From the NCBI GenBank assembly GCA_037443205.1, contig JBBIOU010000013.1:19830-83829 (forward strand): a stretch of 64,000 nt of DNA, given 5' to 3'. Position 1 is the first letter of the stretch. Each line of letters begins with the position of its first letter. Under the pieces are notes generated by a model. That model was not told the origin of the DNA, ran no database searches, and was given only the letters and a program-made list of their open reading frames with translations. The DNA is from JBBIOU01 sp037443205. Lineage in GTDB: Bacteria; Bacteroidota; Bacteroidia; Flavobacteriales_D; UBA2798. Shown piece after piece: positions 1 to 7,953 of the stretch. Both the position numbers and the translations under genes were made by a program.

Positions 1-688
1 TGTCATATTCATCGTTTACGGGTTTCCAGTAAGAGCCAATTTTTTTACAAAGTTGTTTTCCGTTTATTCCGCTTAATTCTTTAGAATAAGCGCCTTCTAA
101 ACCTACTCTAACTATATAATCGGGGTTATTGGGGTCGGGTCGTTCATATCCTATCAGGCGAGCGGCAAGTAGTCCGTATGGTCTGCTTCTTTTTTCATGT
201 TTGATAACTATCAGTCCGCTTTTATGGGTACCTAATTTATAAAGTGGAAATTTTTTAAGTTGTTGTAGTTGATTATAATTTACTTTATTTTGAATTAATA
301 AATAGCGATTACCTTCTTTGCGCGCATGCAGTAATTTATTTCGGTATTGCGATTCTGTTTTATCTTTAAATAAGCGTGCCAGGTAATAGCATAATGAATC
401 TATATTTTTTTCAAATATATCTTGTTTTAATCCGTCAGCTTTCAGGTCCATTCTTATTTCGTACATGGGTATGGAAGTGGCTAATAAGCTGCCGTCATCA
501 GAGTATATATTACCTCTGGTAGCTTCAATGGTTCTTAAATCGGTAGTTAAGTTTTCAATCCGTTTTATCATATCTTCTTTAGGAACTATTTGTATGCGTA
601 CAGCCTGAATCACAATGATCAATGCAGTGGCACAAATACCGAAGTAAACCATGTATATACGCCAGGTGATATTTTTTTTATCCTCCAT
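1..688 (-). CDS. ftsI: Penicillin-binding protein / FtsI transpeptidase, N-terminal part (runs off the window)
   Basis: Only the first ~229 codons are visible; the gene continues past base 1. The protein starts at MEDKKN, has one membrane helix at about residues 10-28 and then the PBP dimerisation-domain signature EATRGNIYSDDGSLLAT. This is the N-terminal layout of class B high-molecular-weight PBPs, the septal peptidoglycan transpeptidases; the catalytic Ser-x-x-Lys domain lies outside the window. It follows ftsL after a 5-base gap in the mraZ-rsmH-ftsL-ftsI order, which is why I call it FtsI rather than PBP2. The assignment rests on the N-terminal domain and synteny. Confidence 0.88.
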   Translation of the reverse strand, partial: MEDKKNITWRIYMVYFGICATALIIVIQAVRIQIVPKEDMIKRIENLTTDLRTIEATRGNIYSDDGSLLATSIPMYEIRMDLKADGLKQDIFEKNIDSLCYYLARLFKDKTESQYRNKLLHARKEGNRYLLIQNKVNYNQLQQLKKFPLYKLGTHKSGLIVIKHEKRSRPYGLLAARLIGYERPDPNNPDYIVRVGLEGAYSKELSGINGKQLCKKIGSYWKPVNDEYD

Positions 689-693
689 ATTAA

Positions 694-1107
694 TCAGTAT
701 ATTTTTTTCATGGTGAGTTTTGATACTTTTATTACTTGCGGTTGTTCATCTTTCATTTCGAATAAATCCAGTTTATTCACCGAGTCGGCAATTTGCGATT
801 GTCTGCTGGCCAGGTTAAATTCTGTTTTGGTAGTAATGTACTCTTCGTTAAGTTGCAGTACGCGCATTTCTGATTGTTCTATTTTTTTGAGGGTTTTATC
901 AGTATTGTAACCTAAGGCAATGTAGCATAGCATCAAAAATGTTAAGAAGGCAAAATAAGGGATGTTATCCACTACATAGTCTTTAACCAGCACATTGCCA
1001 TTGATTAAATCTTTAAATGAGCGTGCTACTTTAGAAACCTTTTTAGGTTTCTGATTTTTGTTATTAACCGGTTTTTCTGTTGTTATTTTTTTAAATGTGT
1101 TTTTCAA
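694..1107 (-). CDS. ftsL: FtsL-like cell division protein
   Basis: A 137-residue bitopic membrane protein. About 47 basic, Lys-rich cytoplasmic residues are followed by one membrane helix (about 50-67, containing YFAFLTFLMLCYIALGY) and a short periplasmic heptad-like coiled coil (about 70-115). FtsL has this topology and position in every dcw cluster, where it bridges FtsB/FtsQ and the FtsWI synthase. Sequence similarity between FtsL families is very low, so the call depends on topology and location between rsmH (17-base overlap) and ftsI (5-base gap). The overlaps imply translational coupling within one operon. Confidence 0.8.
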   Translation of the reverse strand: MKNTFKKITTEKPVNNKNQKPKKVSKVARSFKDLINGNVLVKDYVVDNIPYFAFLTFLMLCYIALGYNTDKTLKKIEQSEMRVLQLNEEYITTKTEFNLASRQSQIADSVNKLDLFEMKDEQPQVIKVSKLTMKKIY

Positions 1108-2023
1108 TTTTTTCTGCTATTCTAAGTTTTGCACTTCTTGCTCTGGGGTTTTGTTCAATTTCTGTTGCAGCAGGTGTTATTGGTTTTTTGGTTATTTCTT
1201 TAAATGGTTTTAACTGATGACCAAAAAAATTTTTTTCAATTGTGCCCTCAAAATTTCCGCTACGCATATAATTTTTTACCAACCTGTCTTCGAGCGAATG
1301 ATAGGAAATTACAACCAACCTGCCTCCGGTGCACAACAACTTATCAGATTGCATTAATAATTCCTTGAGCGCTCCCAATTCATCGTTCACTTCAATGCGT
1401 ATGGCTTGAAACACCTGAGCTATATATTGTTTGGTTTTTTTAGTGTTGGTGTGTTTTTGGATTAGCTCTGCCAGTTGAGTTGTTGTGGTAATTTGGTTGT
1501 TTTTGCGGTACAAGGTGATAGCTTTAGCTAACCTGCGCGAATTTTCTACTTCGCCATAGTAATAAAATATCCGGGCAAGCTCCTCTTCGGTATATGTGTT
1601 TACTATATCGCGTGCACTTATTTTTTGTGAGCGGTTCATACGCATATCCAGTGGTCCTTCGTAGCGTAGCGAGAATCCTCTCGCTGCATCGTCAAACTGA
1701 TGAGATGATACACCCAAATCGGCCAATATACCTTGAACCTGATATATCCCCTTATCGTTGAGCCTGTGTTGTAAGCAGCGAAAATTATCAGCAATCAGTG
1801 TAAAATTGGGGTAGTTAATTTTTTCGGCATTCTTTGCGGCATTACTATCCTGGTCGAATGCCACTAACCGCCCGGATGATTTTAGACGCTTTAATATTTC
1901 GCGGCTATGCCCGCCCCCGCCAAAGGTTACATCCACATAAACACCATTTTCGGAAATTTGCAAACCATCTACTGCAGCATGTAAAAGAACAGGAGTGTGA
2001 TAGGCTGGTTCGTTATTGCTCAT
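1091..2023 (-). CDS. rsmH: 16S rRNA (cytosine-1402-N4)-methyltransferase RsmH (MraW)
   Basis: A 310-residue SAM-dependent methyltransferase that modifies C1402 in the decoding centre of 16S rRNA. It begins with the family hallmark YHTPVLLHAAVDGL; the glycine-rich SAM loop VDVTFGGGGHS lies at about residues 30-40. ILADLGVSSHQFDDAARGFS (central) and the C-terminal ISYHSLEDRLVKN are the other conserved blocks. Length is normal for RsmH. Its start overlaps the end of mraZ by 11 bases and its end overlaps ftsL by 17 bases, the standard order of the division and cell-wall cluster. Confidence 0.97.
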   Translation of the reverse strand: MSNNEPAYHTPVLLHAAVDGLQISENGVYVDVTFGGGGHSREILKRLKSSGRLVAFDQDSNAAKNAEKINYPNFTLIADNFRCLQHRLNDKGIYQVQGILADLGVSSHQFDDAARGFSLRYEGPLDMRMNRSQKISARDIVNTYTEEELARIFYYYGEVENSRRLAKAITLYRKNNQITTTTQLAELIQKHTNTKKTKQYIAQVFQAIRIEVNDELGALKELLMQSDKLLCTGGRLVVISYHSLEDRLVKNYMRSGNFEGTIEKNFFGHQLKPFKEITKKPITPAATEIEQNPRARSAKLRIAEKIEKHI

Positions 2024-2483
2024 CTGTTAAACCGAGGTTACTACCCAGTAGTTCTTCGGCCAGGTTAGAAAACTCTGACGAACCGGATTTCATTTCCTGT
2101 TCGTATTTTGCTTTGTCCCACAGTTCAATGCGGTCGAAAGCGCCAACAACCATAAGGTCTTTTTTAATGCCTGCATATTGCATCAGGTTTTGAGGCAGGA
2201 GCAACCGCCCGTTAGCATCCAGGCTAACAGGAATAGCTCCATTGCGGAGTTGACGTAAAAATTTACGCCCTTTTTCGGTGAAAGCATTAACCTTACGGTT
2301 GACAGCTGTCATGAGTTTTTCCCATTCTTTCAAAGGATACAGATTGAGGTGATCTTCAAAACCGCGGTTTACCACAAAGGTTTCGTTATCAGCCGGGTTT
2401 AGCTGCTTCTTGATGCCCGAAGGTAGCGCAAAGCGACCTTTGTCATCAAGCCTGCAATCGTATTCTCCTATGAATCCTGCCAT
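2013..2483 (-). CDS. mraZ: Transcriptional regulator MraZ
   Basis: A 156-residue MraZ with the expected two tandem AbrB/SpoVT-like half-domains: DDKGRFALPSG at about residues 13-23 and DANGRLLLPQNL at about 89-100. MraZ forms a ring-shaped oligomer that binds short direct repeats upstream of its own gene and regulates the dcw operon. It is the first gene of the cluster here. Repeats of the kind it binds lie 46-70 bases upstream of its start (see the operator entry), which supports autoregulation. Confidence 0.96.
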   Translation of the reverse strand: MAGFIGEYDCRLDDKGRFALPSGIKKQLNPADNETFVVNRGFEDHLNLYPLKEWEKLMTAVNRKVNAFTEKGRKFLRQLRNGAIPVSLDANGRLLLPQNLMQYAGIKKDLMVVGAFDRIELWDKAKYEQEMKSGSSEFSNLAEELLGSNLGLTDEQ

Positions 2484-2528
2484 TAGAACAGCTTATCACT
2501 TTTAATAGGCGTAAAATTATTCATTTTC

Positions 2529-2553
2529 TCCCACAATTTACCATTTTTTACCA
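2529..2553 (-). promoter_or_regulatory. Candidate MraZ operator: three TGGKA boxes with 10-bp period
   Basis: Read on the minus strand, three boxes TGGTA, TGGTA, TGGGA follow one another with exact 5-base spacers (AAAAA, AATTG), 46-70 bases upstream of the mraZ start. MraZ of E. coli and other bacteria binds TGGGN repeats with 5-nt spacers, so number, spacing and position fit. The first two boxes have T instead of the third G. The operator role is inferred. Confidence 0.72.
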
Positions 2554-2637
2554 CAATGTTGATAATTTATACTTATTTTGATAATACAAAGTTACTAAAA
2601 TATTATAAATAGCCCAATTTTAAAGAGGTTTTAATTG

Positions 2638-2652
2638 TGGGTAAAAGTGGGA
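2638..2652 (+). promoter_or_regulatory. Second, oppositely oriented pair of TGGG boxes
   Basis: On the plus strand TGGGT and TGGGA are separated by 5 bases (AAAAG), about 155 bases upstream of mraZ and pointing away from it. They match the MraZ box better than the proximal cluster does, but only two are present. They could be a distal MraZ site; chance occurrence cannot be excluded. Confidence 0.4.
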
Positions 2653-2796
2653 AATTTTTTATAATTATTAACAATTCGGGGTTATTCCGGTATTAATTTG
2701 TGTAAATTCCGGTGGTTTTATATAAATGTATTTTACCGTGTTGTTTTTTAGGAAAACTATATCATATCACAAAAGTTATAAGAGTTTTTTGGTTTT

Positions 2797-3033
2797 ATTC
2801 CACATTACGCATTCGCATGTGTAATGCTCGCCTGATGGCGGATAAGCCAAATCCCACTGCATTGCCAAAGCACTCAGCATTAGAAAATGCATAATTGATA
2901 ATTCTTTCGATAAATCAGAAGGGAACAATCATTCAATCGGGGTAAGACAAATAATTTAAATAGTTCGGATTATATTTCGCCTCCTATTGATTAATTTGGG
3001 ATAAAAATAATCGGACTAATTAATGTAATCTTC
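2797..3033 (-). repeat. Intergenic hairpin repeat, element R1
   Basis: The mraZ upstream spacer (2484-3095) holds no convincing gene. Positions 2797-2857, read on the minus strand, match 36624-36684 almost base for base over 61 bp. Both copies contain TATCCGCCATCAGGCGAGC and a 10-bp-stem hairpin. The hairpin here has one change that would still pair as G-U in RNA. The following stretch, 2880-3033, aligns with 29665-29905 (44 bases with 7 mismatches in the best block, then a second block after a gap). The element is therefore a two-module member of a dispersed family. Confidence 0.75.
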
Positions 3034-3095
3034 CTAAACTCAGTCCTATACCGGCCACATACTAAGAGTGATTAGGGATAATAATTTCAGAGCAA

Positions 3096-3647
3096 TCAGT
3101 TGTAATGAAAATTAAGTTCTCCGCGTTTCATTTTGTGGTATTGCACGGTTAGATAAGCAATAAGTTTTCTGAAACTTTCAAATACTTCTTCGGTTTCGGG
3201 TGAAATCTTTTCTTTTTTAAGACGCAGGAGCAATTTGGCATATAAACCTGATAGGCAAAGTTCTATATCATTCAGACTTTTTGAGTTTGAGCGTTCTTTA
3301 AATTCGCTGATAAAAGGGGATGCTTCTTCGTAATATTGGCGATAGGTTGCATCGCCATTAGGGCGTAAAAGCGTTGTGTGTAAAAAGTACAATTCTGCTA
3401 AAATTTCATTTAGTTCTATCAGGTGACCGGAATTAATAATTTTTTGTGATTTCATTTTATTGATTAAATCCTGATACCAGATTTTAAGTTCCTGAACTTG
3501 TTTTTCGTTTGAAACATTTTCTCTGATAAAATTATATTCGATAGCTTCCAGGTCAAAATTAAAGGCACGAATAATATCTTCAATTTGCCACATATACAAA
3601 ATGTATTCGGCAATATTTTCTTTTAGTTTTTGCTGGGCTATGTACAT
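3096..3647 (-). CDS. DUF4924 family protein
   Basis: A 183-residue soluble, helix-rich protein beginning MYIAQQKLKENIAEYILYMW, which I recognise as the start of the Bacteroidota-specific DUF4924 family. There is no signal peptide, membrane segment or known catalytic motif, and its function is unknown. It starts 2 bases after the stop of the OmpH-like gene upstream, so the two are probably cotranscribed. The family name is from memory of the N-terminal signature. Confidence 0.8.
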   Translation of the reverse strand: MYIAQQKLKENIAEYILYMWQIEDIIRAFNFDLEAIEYNFIRENVSNEKQVQELKIWYQDLINKMKSQKIINSGHLIELNEILAELYFLHTTLLRPNGDATYRQYYEEASPFISEFKERSNSKSLNDIELCLSGLYAKLLLRLKKEKISPETEEVFESFRKLIAYLTVQYHKMKRGELNFHYN

Positions 3648-3649
3648 AT

Positions 3650-4303
3650 TTATTTTTTATTACCCATGGCCGAAGTATATTCTTCATTTAAGCCTTTTAA
3701 TACTTCGCTGGTAATGTCGTATGCCTGATTGCCAAACATCAGGTTTAATCCGCGCTCATATCTGAATACAAAATCAATACCTTTTTCGGCAGCATATTTA
3801 GCTAAAAAATCTTCTACGTTTTTGTATAGTTGTTTTTGAAAATAAGCTTCTTTTTCCTGTAAGTCTGAAACCAGTTTTTCTTCGAGTTTTTGATAATCCA
3901 TGGCCTTTTTTTGCAGTTCTTGCTCGGCTGATTGTATTTCTGTTTGCGACATAAATTTAATTTGTCCTTCCAGTTCTTTTTGCCGGTTTTGTATTTTTTG
4001 CATTTCGCTTTTTAACCGCGATTCTACACTTTTGCTTTCGGTTTCCAGTTGTTTTTTCTTATCTAATAAAAATTTATAAGACGAATTAATAGAGTCAGAA
4101 TGAATAAATGCAATGTTTAACTGCCCGTCATTTTTTACGGGTGTGTAGGTATTGTTTTTTAGCGTGTCTTTAGCGGATGCATTTTCGTCAGGATTGTTTT
4201 TGCAAGTACTGTCGCAGCTCTTGCCGGAATATATTTTTACAAAAAGAAAAACTACTGCAATAAACAGAATTGCATTTAAAATGAGTAAAATTTTTTGGTT
4301 CAT
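3650..4303 (-). CDS. OmpH/Skp-like periplasmic chaperone
   Basis: A 217-residue protein with an N-terminal membrane/signal segment (about residues 4-24) followed by a Lys/Asp/Asn-rich linker. A Skp/OmpH fold core begins at about residue 63 (LNIAFIHSDSINSSYKFL), passes through a long Gln/Lys/Glu coiled coil (about 80-155) and ends with GIDFVFRYERGLNLMF. Skp family proteins form trimeric jellyfish-shaped chaperones for outer-membrane proteins. Because the hydrophobic segment has no obvious cleavage site and contains a Cys at about residue 30, it may stay membrane-anchored. Neighbouring genes do not add information. Confidence 0.8.
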   Translation of the reverse strand: MNQKILLILNAILFIAVVFLFVKIYSGKSCDSTCKNNPDENASAKDTLKNNTYTPVKNDGQLNIAFIHSDSINSSYKFLLDKKKQLETESKSVESRLKSEMQKIQNRQKELEGQIKFMSQTEIQSAEQELQKKAMDYQKLEEKLVSDLQEKEAYFQKQLYKNVEDFLAKYAAEKGIDFVFRYERGLNLMFGNQAYDITSEVLKGLNEEYTSAMGNKK

Positions 4304-4316
4304 GGATAAATAGGGT

Positions 4317-4562
4317 TTAGTTAATTAAATGGTATGCATTTTTAAAATCGTTTCGCATTTGTATAAACCGTTCGGTAGTATTTTTAATAAAGTCATCATT
4401 TATCATTTTTTTTAGCCCGTTTAGTCCATCGGGCAGGTCGTTTTCATTTATTTTATAAATCTGTTCAAATGAACCGGCTTCAAACTTAATGATAAATTTA
4501 GCATTCCAATGAAACACGGTAATCTTAAGTTGTGGATGAGGTATTTCTGCTACAACGCGCAT
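4317..4562 (-). CDS. Small conserved-type hypothetical protein
   Basis: An 81-residue protein, beginning MRVVAEIPHPQLKITVF, without a signal peptide or recognisable domain. It lies 13 bases upstream of the OmpH-like gene in the same direction and 71 bases downstream of serC's stop region, with codon use like its neighbours. Alternating hydrophobic residues at the start suggest a small alpha/beta fold (strands, then a C-terminal helix MINDDFIKNTTERF). I cannot assign a function. Confidence 0.65.
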   Translation of the reverse strand: MRVVAEIPHPQLKITVFHWNAKFIIKFEAGSFEQIYKINENDLPDGLNGLKKMINDDFIKNTTERFIQMRNDFKNAYHLIN

Positions 4563-4633
4563 CTTACAAATTTACAATATAATAGAGCTGATGTTAGTTT
4601 TTTATTGATTTTTAAGAAATTAAAAAAGGGGAT

Positions 4634-5722
4634 TTAGGCAAACTTTTTTTCAAATTCTTGCATTACCTCAACCAATACTTTTACACTATCCAAGGTCATT
4701 GCATTGTATATAGAAGCTCTGTATCCGCCTACTGAGCGGTGCCCTTTGATGCCGCTGATGCCTGCTTCTTTGGTTAGTTTTTCAAACTCGGGTTCTAAGG
4801 CTGTATTATGCATTAGGAAACAAACATTCATATTTGAGCGGTCTTCTTTAGACACCGTCCCGTAAAACATACTGTTTCTGTCTATTTCACCGTAAAGCAA
4901 GTCGGCTTTTTGCTGATTTAATTTTTCAATTTTATCAACTCCACCGTTTTGTTTTAACCAGCGAAGCGTGAGTAGGGTAACGTATACCGGAAATACGGGG
5001 GGGGTGTTATACATAGATTCGCCTTTTACTTGTGTTGCATAATCTAACATGGCAAATCGTTTGCGGTTAACTTTTTGAAGCAGGTCTTTGTGTATCATTA
5101 CCATGGTGGTGCCTGCGGGCCCCATGTTTTTTTGGGCTCCTGCATATATAAGTGCAAATTTTTTAGCCTCTATTTTCCTGCTGAAAATATCTGATGACAT
5201 ATCGCATACCAATGGAACACTACATTTGGGAAAGCTTTTGTATTGTGTTCCATAAATGGTATTGTTAGAGGTTATATGTAAATAATCTGCATCATTGGGA
5301 ACATCATAATTTTTTGGGATGTAGGTAAACTTTTTATCTTCTGAACTGGCCAGAACTTTTACTTTACCTACTTTTTGCGCTTCTTCTATAGCTTTGCTTG
5401 CCCAGGTGCCGGTGTTTATATAGGCTGCATAGCCGTTATCACTTAATAAATTATAAGGAACCATAGCAAACTGCAAACTTGCTCCTCCGCCCAAATATAG
5501 TACCTCATATTCATCGCCTACTTCAAAAAGTTCTTTTATAATGCTGCGAGCCTCGTCCATTACAGCAACAAAATCTTTACTCCGATGCGATATTTCTAAC
5601 AGCGATAAACCAAGGTTATTAAAATTGATACAAGCTTGGGCTGCTTGGTGCATCACCTCGGCAGGCAATATGCCCGGGCCTGCGCTAAAATTATGTATTT
5701 TTTTTACGGTGCTGGTTTGCAT
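4634..5722 (-). CDS. serC: Phosphoserine aminotransferase
   Basis: A 362-residue class V aminotransferase that converts 3-phosphohydroxypyruvate and glutamate to phosphoserine in serine synthesis (and acts in pyridoxine synthesis in some bacteria). It shows the SerC start HNFSAGPGILP, the cofactor-phosphate region GGGASLQF and the PLP-binding lysine in YAGAQKNMGPAG (Lys198). The C-terminal substrate motif is GHRSVGGYRASIYNA. Length is normal. A 3-phosphoglycerate-dehydrogenase-like gene sits at 12557 but is not adjacent. Confidence 0.96.
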   Translation of the reverse strand: MQTSTVKKIHNFSAGPGILPAEVMHQAAQACINFNNLGLSLLEISHRSKDFVAVMDEARSIIKELFEVGDEYEVLYLGGGASLQFAMVPYNLLSDNGYAAYINTGTWASKAIEEAQKVGKVKVLASSEDKKFTYIPKNYDVPNDADYLHITSNNTIYGTQYKSFPKCSVPLVCDMSSDIFSRKIEAKKFALIYAGAQKNMGPAGTTMVMIHKDLLQKVNRKRFAMLDYATQVKGESMYNTPPVFPVYVTLLTLRWLKQNGGVDKIEKLNQQKADLLYGEIDRNSMFYGTVSKEDRSNMNVCFLMHNTALEPEFEKLTKEAGISGIKGHRSVGGYRASIYNAMTLDSVKVLVEVMQEFEKKFA

Positions 5723-5920
5723 GGCTATTGTATATTATGTTTTGTTAAAATTACCTTAGCAAAGATGCAAAAAAATACATATCACCACAACTGTAAAATT
5801 TGATTTGACAAATATTAGAGTGTTTTTAAATTGTGTAAACTTATCTTTATATAAGAGCAATGTTGGTTCTATACTATAACACATGCATTAATTCTAAAAA
5901 GTCAGGGTTTTAATGAGGGA

Positions 5921-5958
5921 TAAAAAAACGCCCCCCACAGCTTTGCTGTGGGGGGCGT
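5921..5958 (-). terminator. Strong rho-independent terminator after the beta-helix T9SS gene
   Basis: A perfect 14-bp stem (ACGCCCCCCACAGC, 5928-5941, pairing with 5945-5958) with a 3-base loop. On the minus strand it is followed by seven T residues (5922-5928). It lies 28 bases past the stop of the gene ending at 5986. The stem is much richer in GC than its surroundings. Confidence 0.95.
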
Positions 5959-5985
5959 TACCAATTAATTAACTATGAAAAAAAA

Positions 5986-7827
5986 TTATTGTTTTACAAT
6001 TTTAACAGTTTGCATACCAAACTTAGTAGTGATGTTAGCAAAGTATACACCGTTTGGAACACCGCTCATGTCAACATTGTAATTGTATTTTCCGGCTGCT
6101 AAATCTGTGTTTATAACATTCATTACCTGACGTCCGGTAATGTCTAAAATATTAATGTTTATTTCAGAGGCTTGATTTAAGCTAACTGAGATGGTAGAAA
6201 TACCGCTGGTGGGATTTGGATACACACCCATGCCAAATTCATTATGTAATTCATTTACGGATGTAACAACTATGGTGTAATTAGCTGTGCGGCTACAACC
6301 GGCTGCATTGGTTATGGTGCAAGTTACATTGTAAGTATTGGGTGTAGCATAAGTATGTAAGGGGTCTTGAACATTAGAAGTGTTGCCATCGCCAAAGTCC
6401 CAGTGATATGATAAACCGCTACCTGTTAATGAGGGAGTGAAATATACTTGAAAGTTATTTTCTCCACCGCTTATCGTAAAGTTAGCAATGCCACGATTGT
6501 AGGGTGGGTTGTTGTAATTTTCGTTTTGCGGATTCCATTCGGCCCAGCATTTTGTCCAGTCTTCACTATTCATAGCTCCTCTGTAGGTTGTGGTTTCAAA
6601 AAAACCGCCCTGAAGTTTGCTGTCGGTAAAATCGGCTCCGCTGGTAAGTGGAGAAGAAGGCGAAAGAGTCATATCAGGAGCAGTTAATGATATGTTATTG
6701 TAGCCTAACTGACTTGTTTGATTAATATTGGTATTGTTTTGTCCGGCAGCGTTATACCAGTTGGTAATATTAAAGGCACCGCTAACATTTGCTCCGCTGG
6801 AAGCTGCGGCAAGTGTATCGGCCATGTGACACAATACATTGTTTTTAAATTTTAAATCATTGTTTGTGGCATTAGCATGTGTAGAAGAACCATCAATTAA
6901 CAACCCGAAAGGATAACCGGTAAATACTGAGTTAAATACTGAAGTACGAGTATTTCTGCGTAAGTGTAAAGCTCTTTTGTAGTCGGGATTAATGGTGCTG
7001 TTAAATGAGTAAGGACCTATAACGGTAATATTACTAAAGGTTGGTTCTGTAATAGGAGTATTGGTAGTTCCGGTAGCGTCATTGTCTGATTCGAAACCAT
7101 TAGAACCCGATTGGTCAGCAATAGCAGGGTCTCTTAAAACTAAACCATATTGAATTTTACCTCTGAATCCAAAATCAGTATCAAAATCATCATCCCAGTT
7201 TCTATGAGCAATTAAATATTTTGCATTCACAGTACCGCCAAACCATTCAAAAGCATCATCGCCTGTGTAAGAAACCTGCACATGGTCTATTTTAGTTTTA
7301 CGACCTACGGCACCTAAAGTTAATCCGTTTACTTCGCTGTTGGGCTGAAAAGCTATACCACCAAATTCTATACGCACATAACTTACAACTCCTGAGCTGT
7401 CATCATCATTCGGGTTTGCTCCACCTCCATAAATAGTGCCAACACCGCCTTCAAAAGTAGCAGTACCACCGGGTTGATTCAGGCTGGCATTTCCGGCAAT
7501 CATCAATCCGCCCCAATCGCCAAAGTTTCTTTGGCCGGCATTTTTTTGCGATGTAAAAACGATAGGCATTTCGGGAGTTCCTTGCGCAATAATTTTTGCA
7601 CCGCGCTCAATTATTAATGTTCCTTTGGAATTAAAATCACCTTTAATGATGGTGCCGGGTTCAATTGTTAATACAGCAGGTGCTTTAACATAAACGAAAC
7701 CATTTAAAATGTAAATGTTGTCATTTGTCCATGTTTCGCTTGCGGTAATATCACCTTGTTTAATTATTTGCGCATTGGCAAATATAGCCCCTAAAGCAAT
7801 TTGCAGGGTAAGTAAAATTTTTTTCAT
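5986..7827 (-). CDS. Secreted beta-helix/PKD protein with type A T9SS sorting domain
   Basis: A 613-residue protein. I start it at MKKILLTLQIALGAIFANAQ, a clear signal peptide, rather than an upstream in-frame start. Residues about 30-400 are rich in Gly/Asn/Asp with right-handed-beta-helix-like turns (FGDWGGLMIAGNA, GDDAFEWFGGTVNAK, WDDDFDTDFGF). A PKD domain follows (YHWDFGDGNTSNVQDP, with the CTITNAAGCSRTANY strand). The last ~80 residues are a Por-secretion tail (MGVYPNPTSGISTISV... GVYFANITTKFG... KIVKQ), so export through T9SS and surface display or release are expected. It lies directly downstream of a TonB receptor (126 bases). A functional pairing, such as ligand capture with uptake, is inferred; the ligand is unknown. 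Confidence 0.85.
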   Translation of the reverse strand: MKKILLTLQIALGAIFANAQIIKQGDITASETWTNDNIYILNGFVYVKAPAVLTIEPGTIIKGDFNSKGTLIIERGAKIIAQGTPEMPIVFTSQKNAGQRNFGDWGGLMIAGNASLNQPGGTATFEGGVGTIYGGGANPNDDDSSGVVSYVRIEFGGIAFQPNSEVNGLTLGAVGRKTKIDHVQVSYTGDDAFEWFGGTVNAKYLIAHRNWDDDFDTDFGFRGKIQYGLVLRDPAIADQSGSNGFESDNDATGTTNTPITEPTFSNITVIGPYSFNSTINPDYKRALHLRRNTRTSVFNSVFTGYPFGLLIDGSSTHANATNNDLKFKNNVLCHMADTLAAASSGANVSGAFNITNWYNAAGQNNTNINQTSQLGYNNISLTAPDMTLSPSSPLTSGADFTDSKLQGGFFETTTYRGAMNSEDWTKCWAEWNPQNENYNNPPYNRGIANFTISGGENNFQVYFTPSLTGSGLSYHWDFGDGNTSNVQDPLHTYATPNTYNVTCTITNAAGCSRTANYTIVVTSVNELHNEFGMGVYPNPTSGISTISVSLNQASEININILDITGRQVMNVINTDLAAGKYNYNVDMSGVPNGVYFANITTKFGMQTVKIVKQ

Positions 7828-7953
7828 GATTATAAATATTTTATTGTTTCTTAAGACAAAACTATAGGTGTGTTTTAAAGATATAATTAAATTCAAATTA
7901 CCTTATGGTTATAAAACGAAAAGCAATTGTAAACAGAATATTAAATTGCTTAA

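Noticed and set aside
2712..2894. A 60-codon open frame in the mraZ upstream spacer
   Set aside because: It runs through repeat R1, whose sequence recurs elsewhere without an open frame, and the predicted peptide has no domain or signal.
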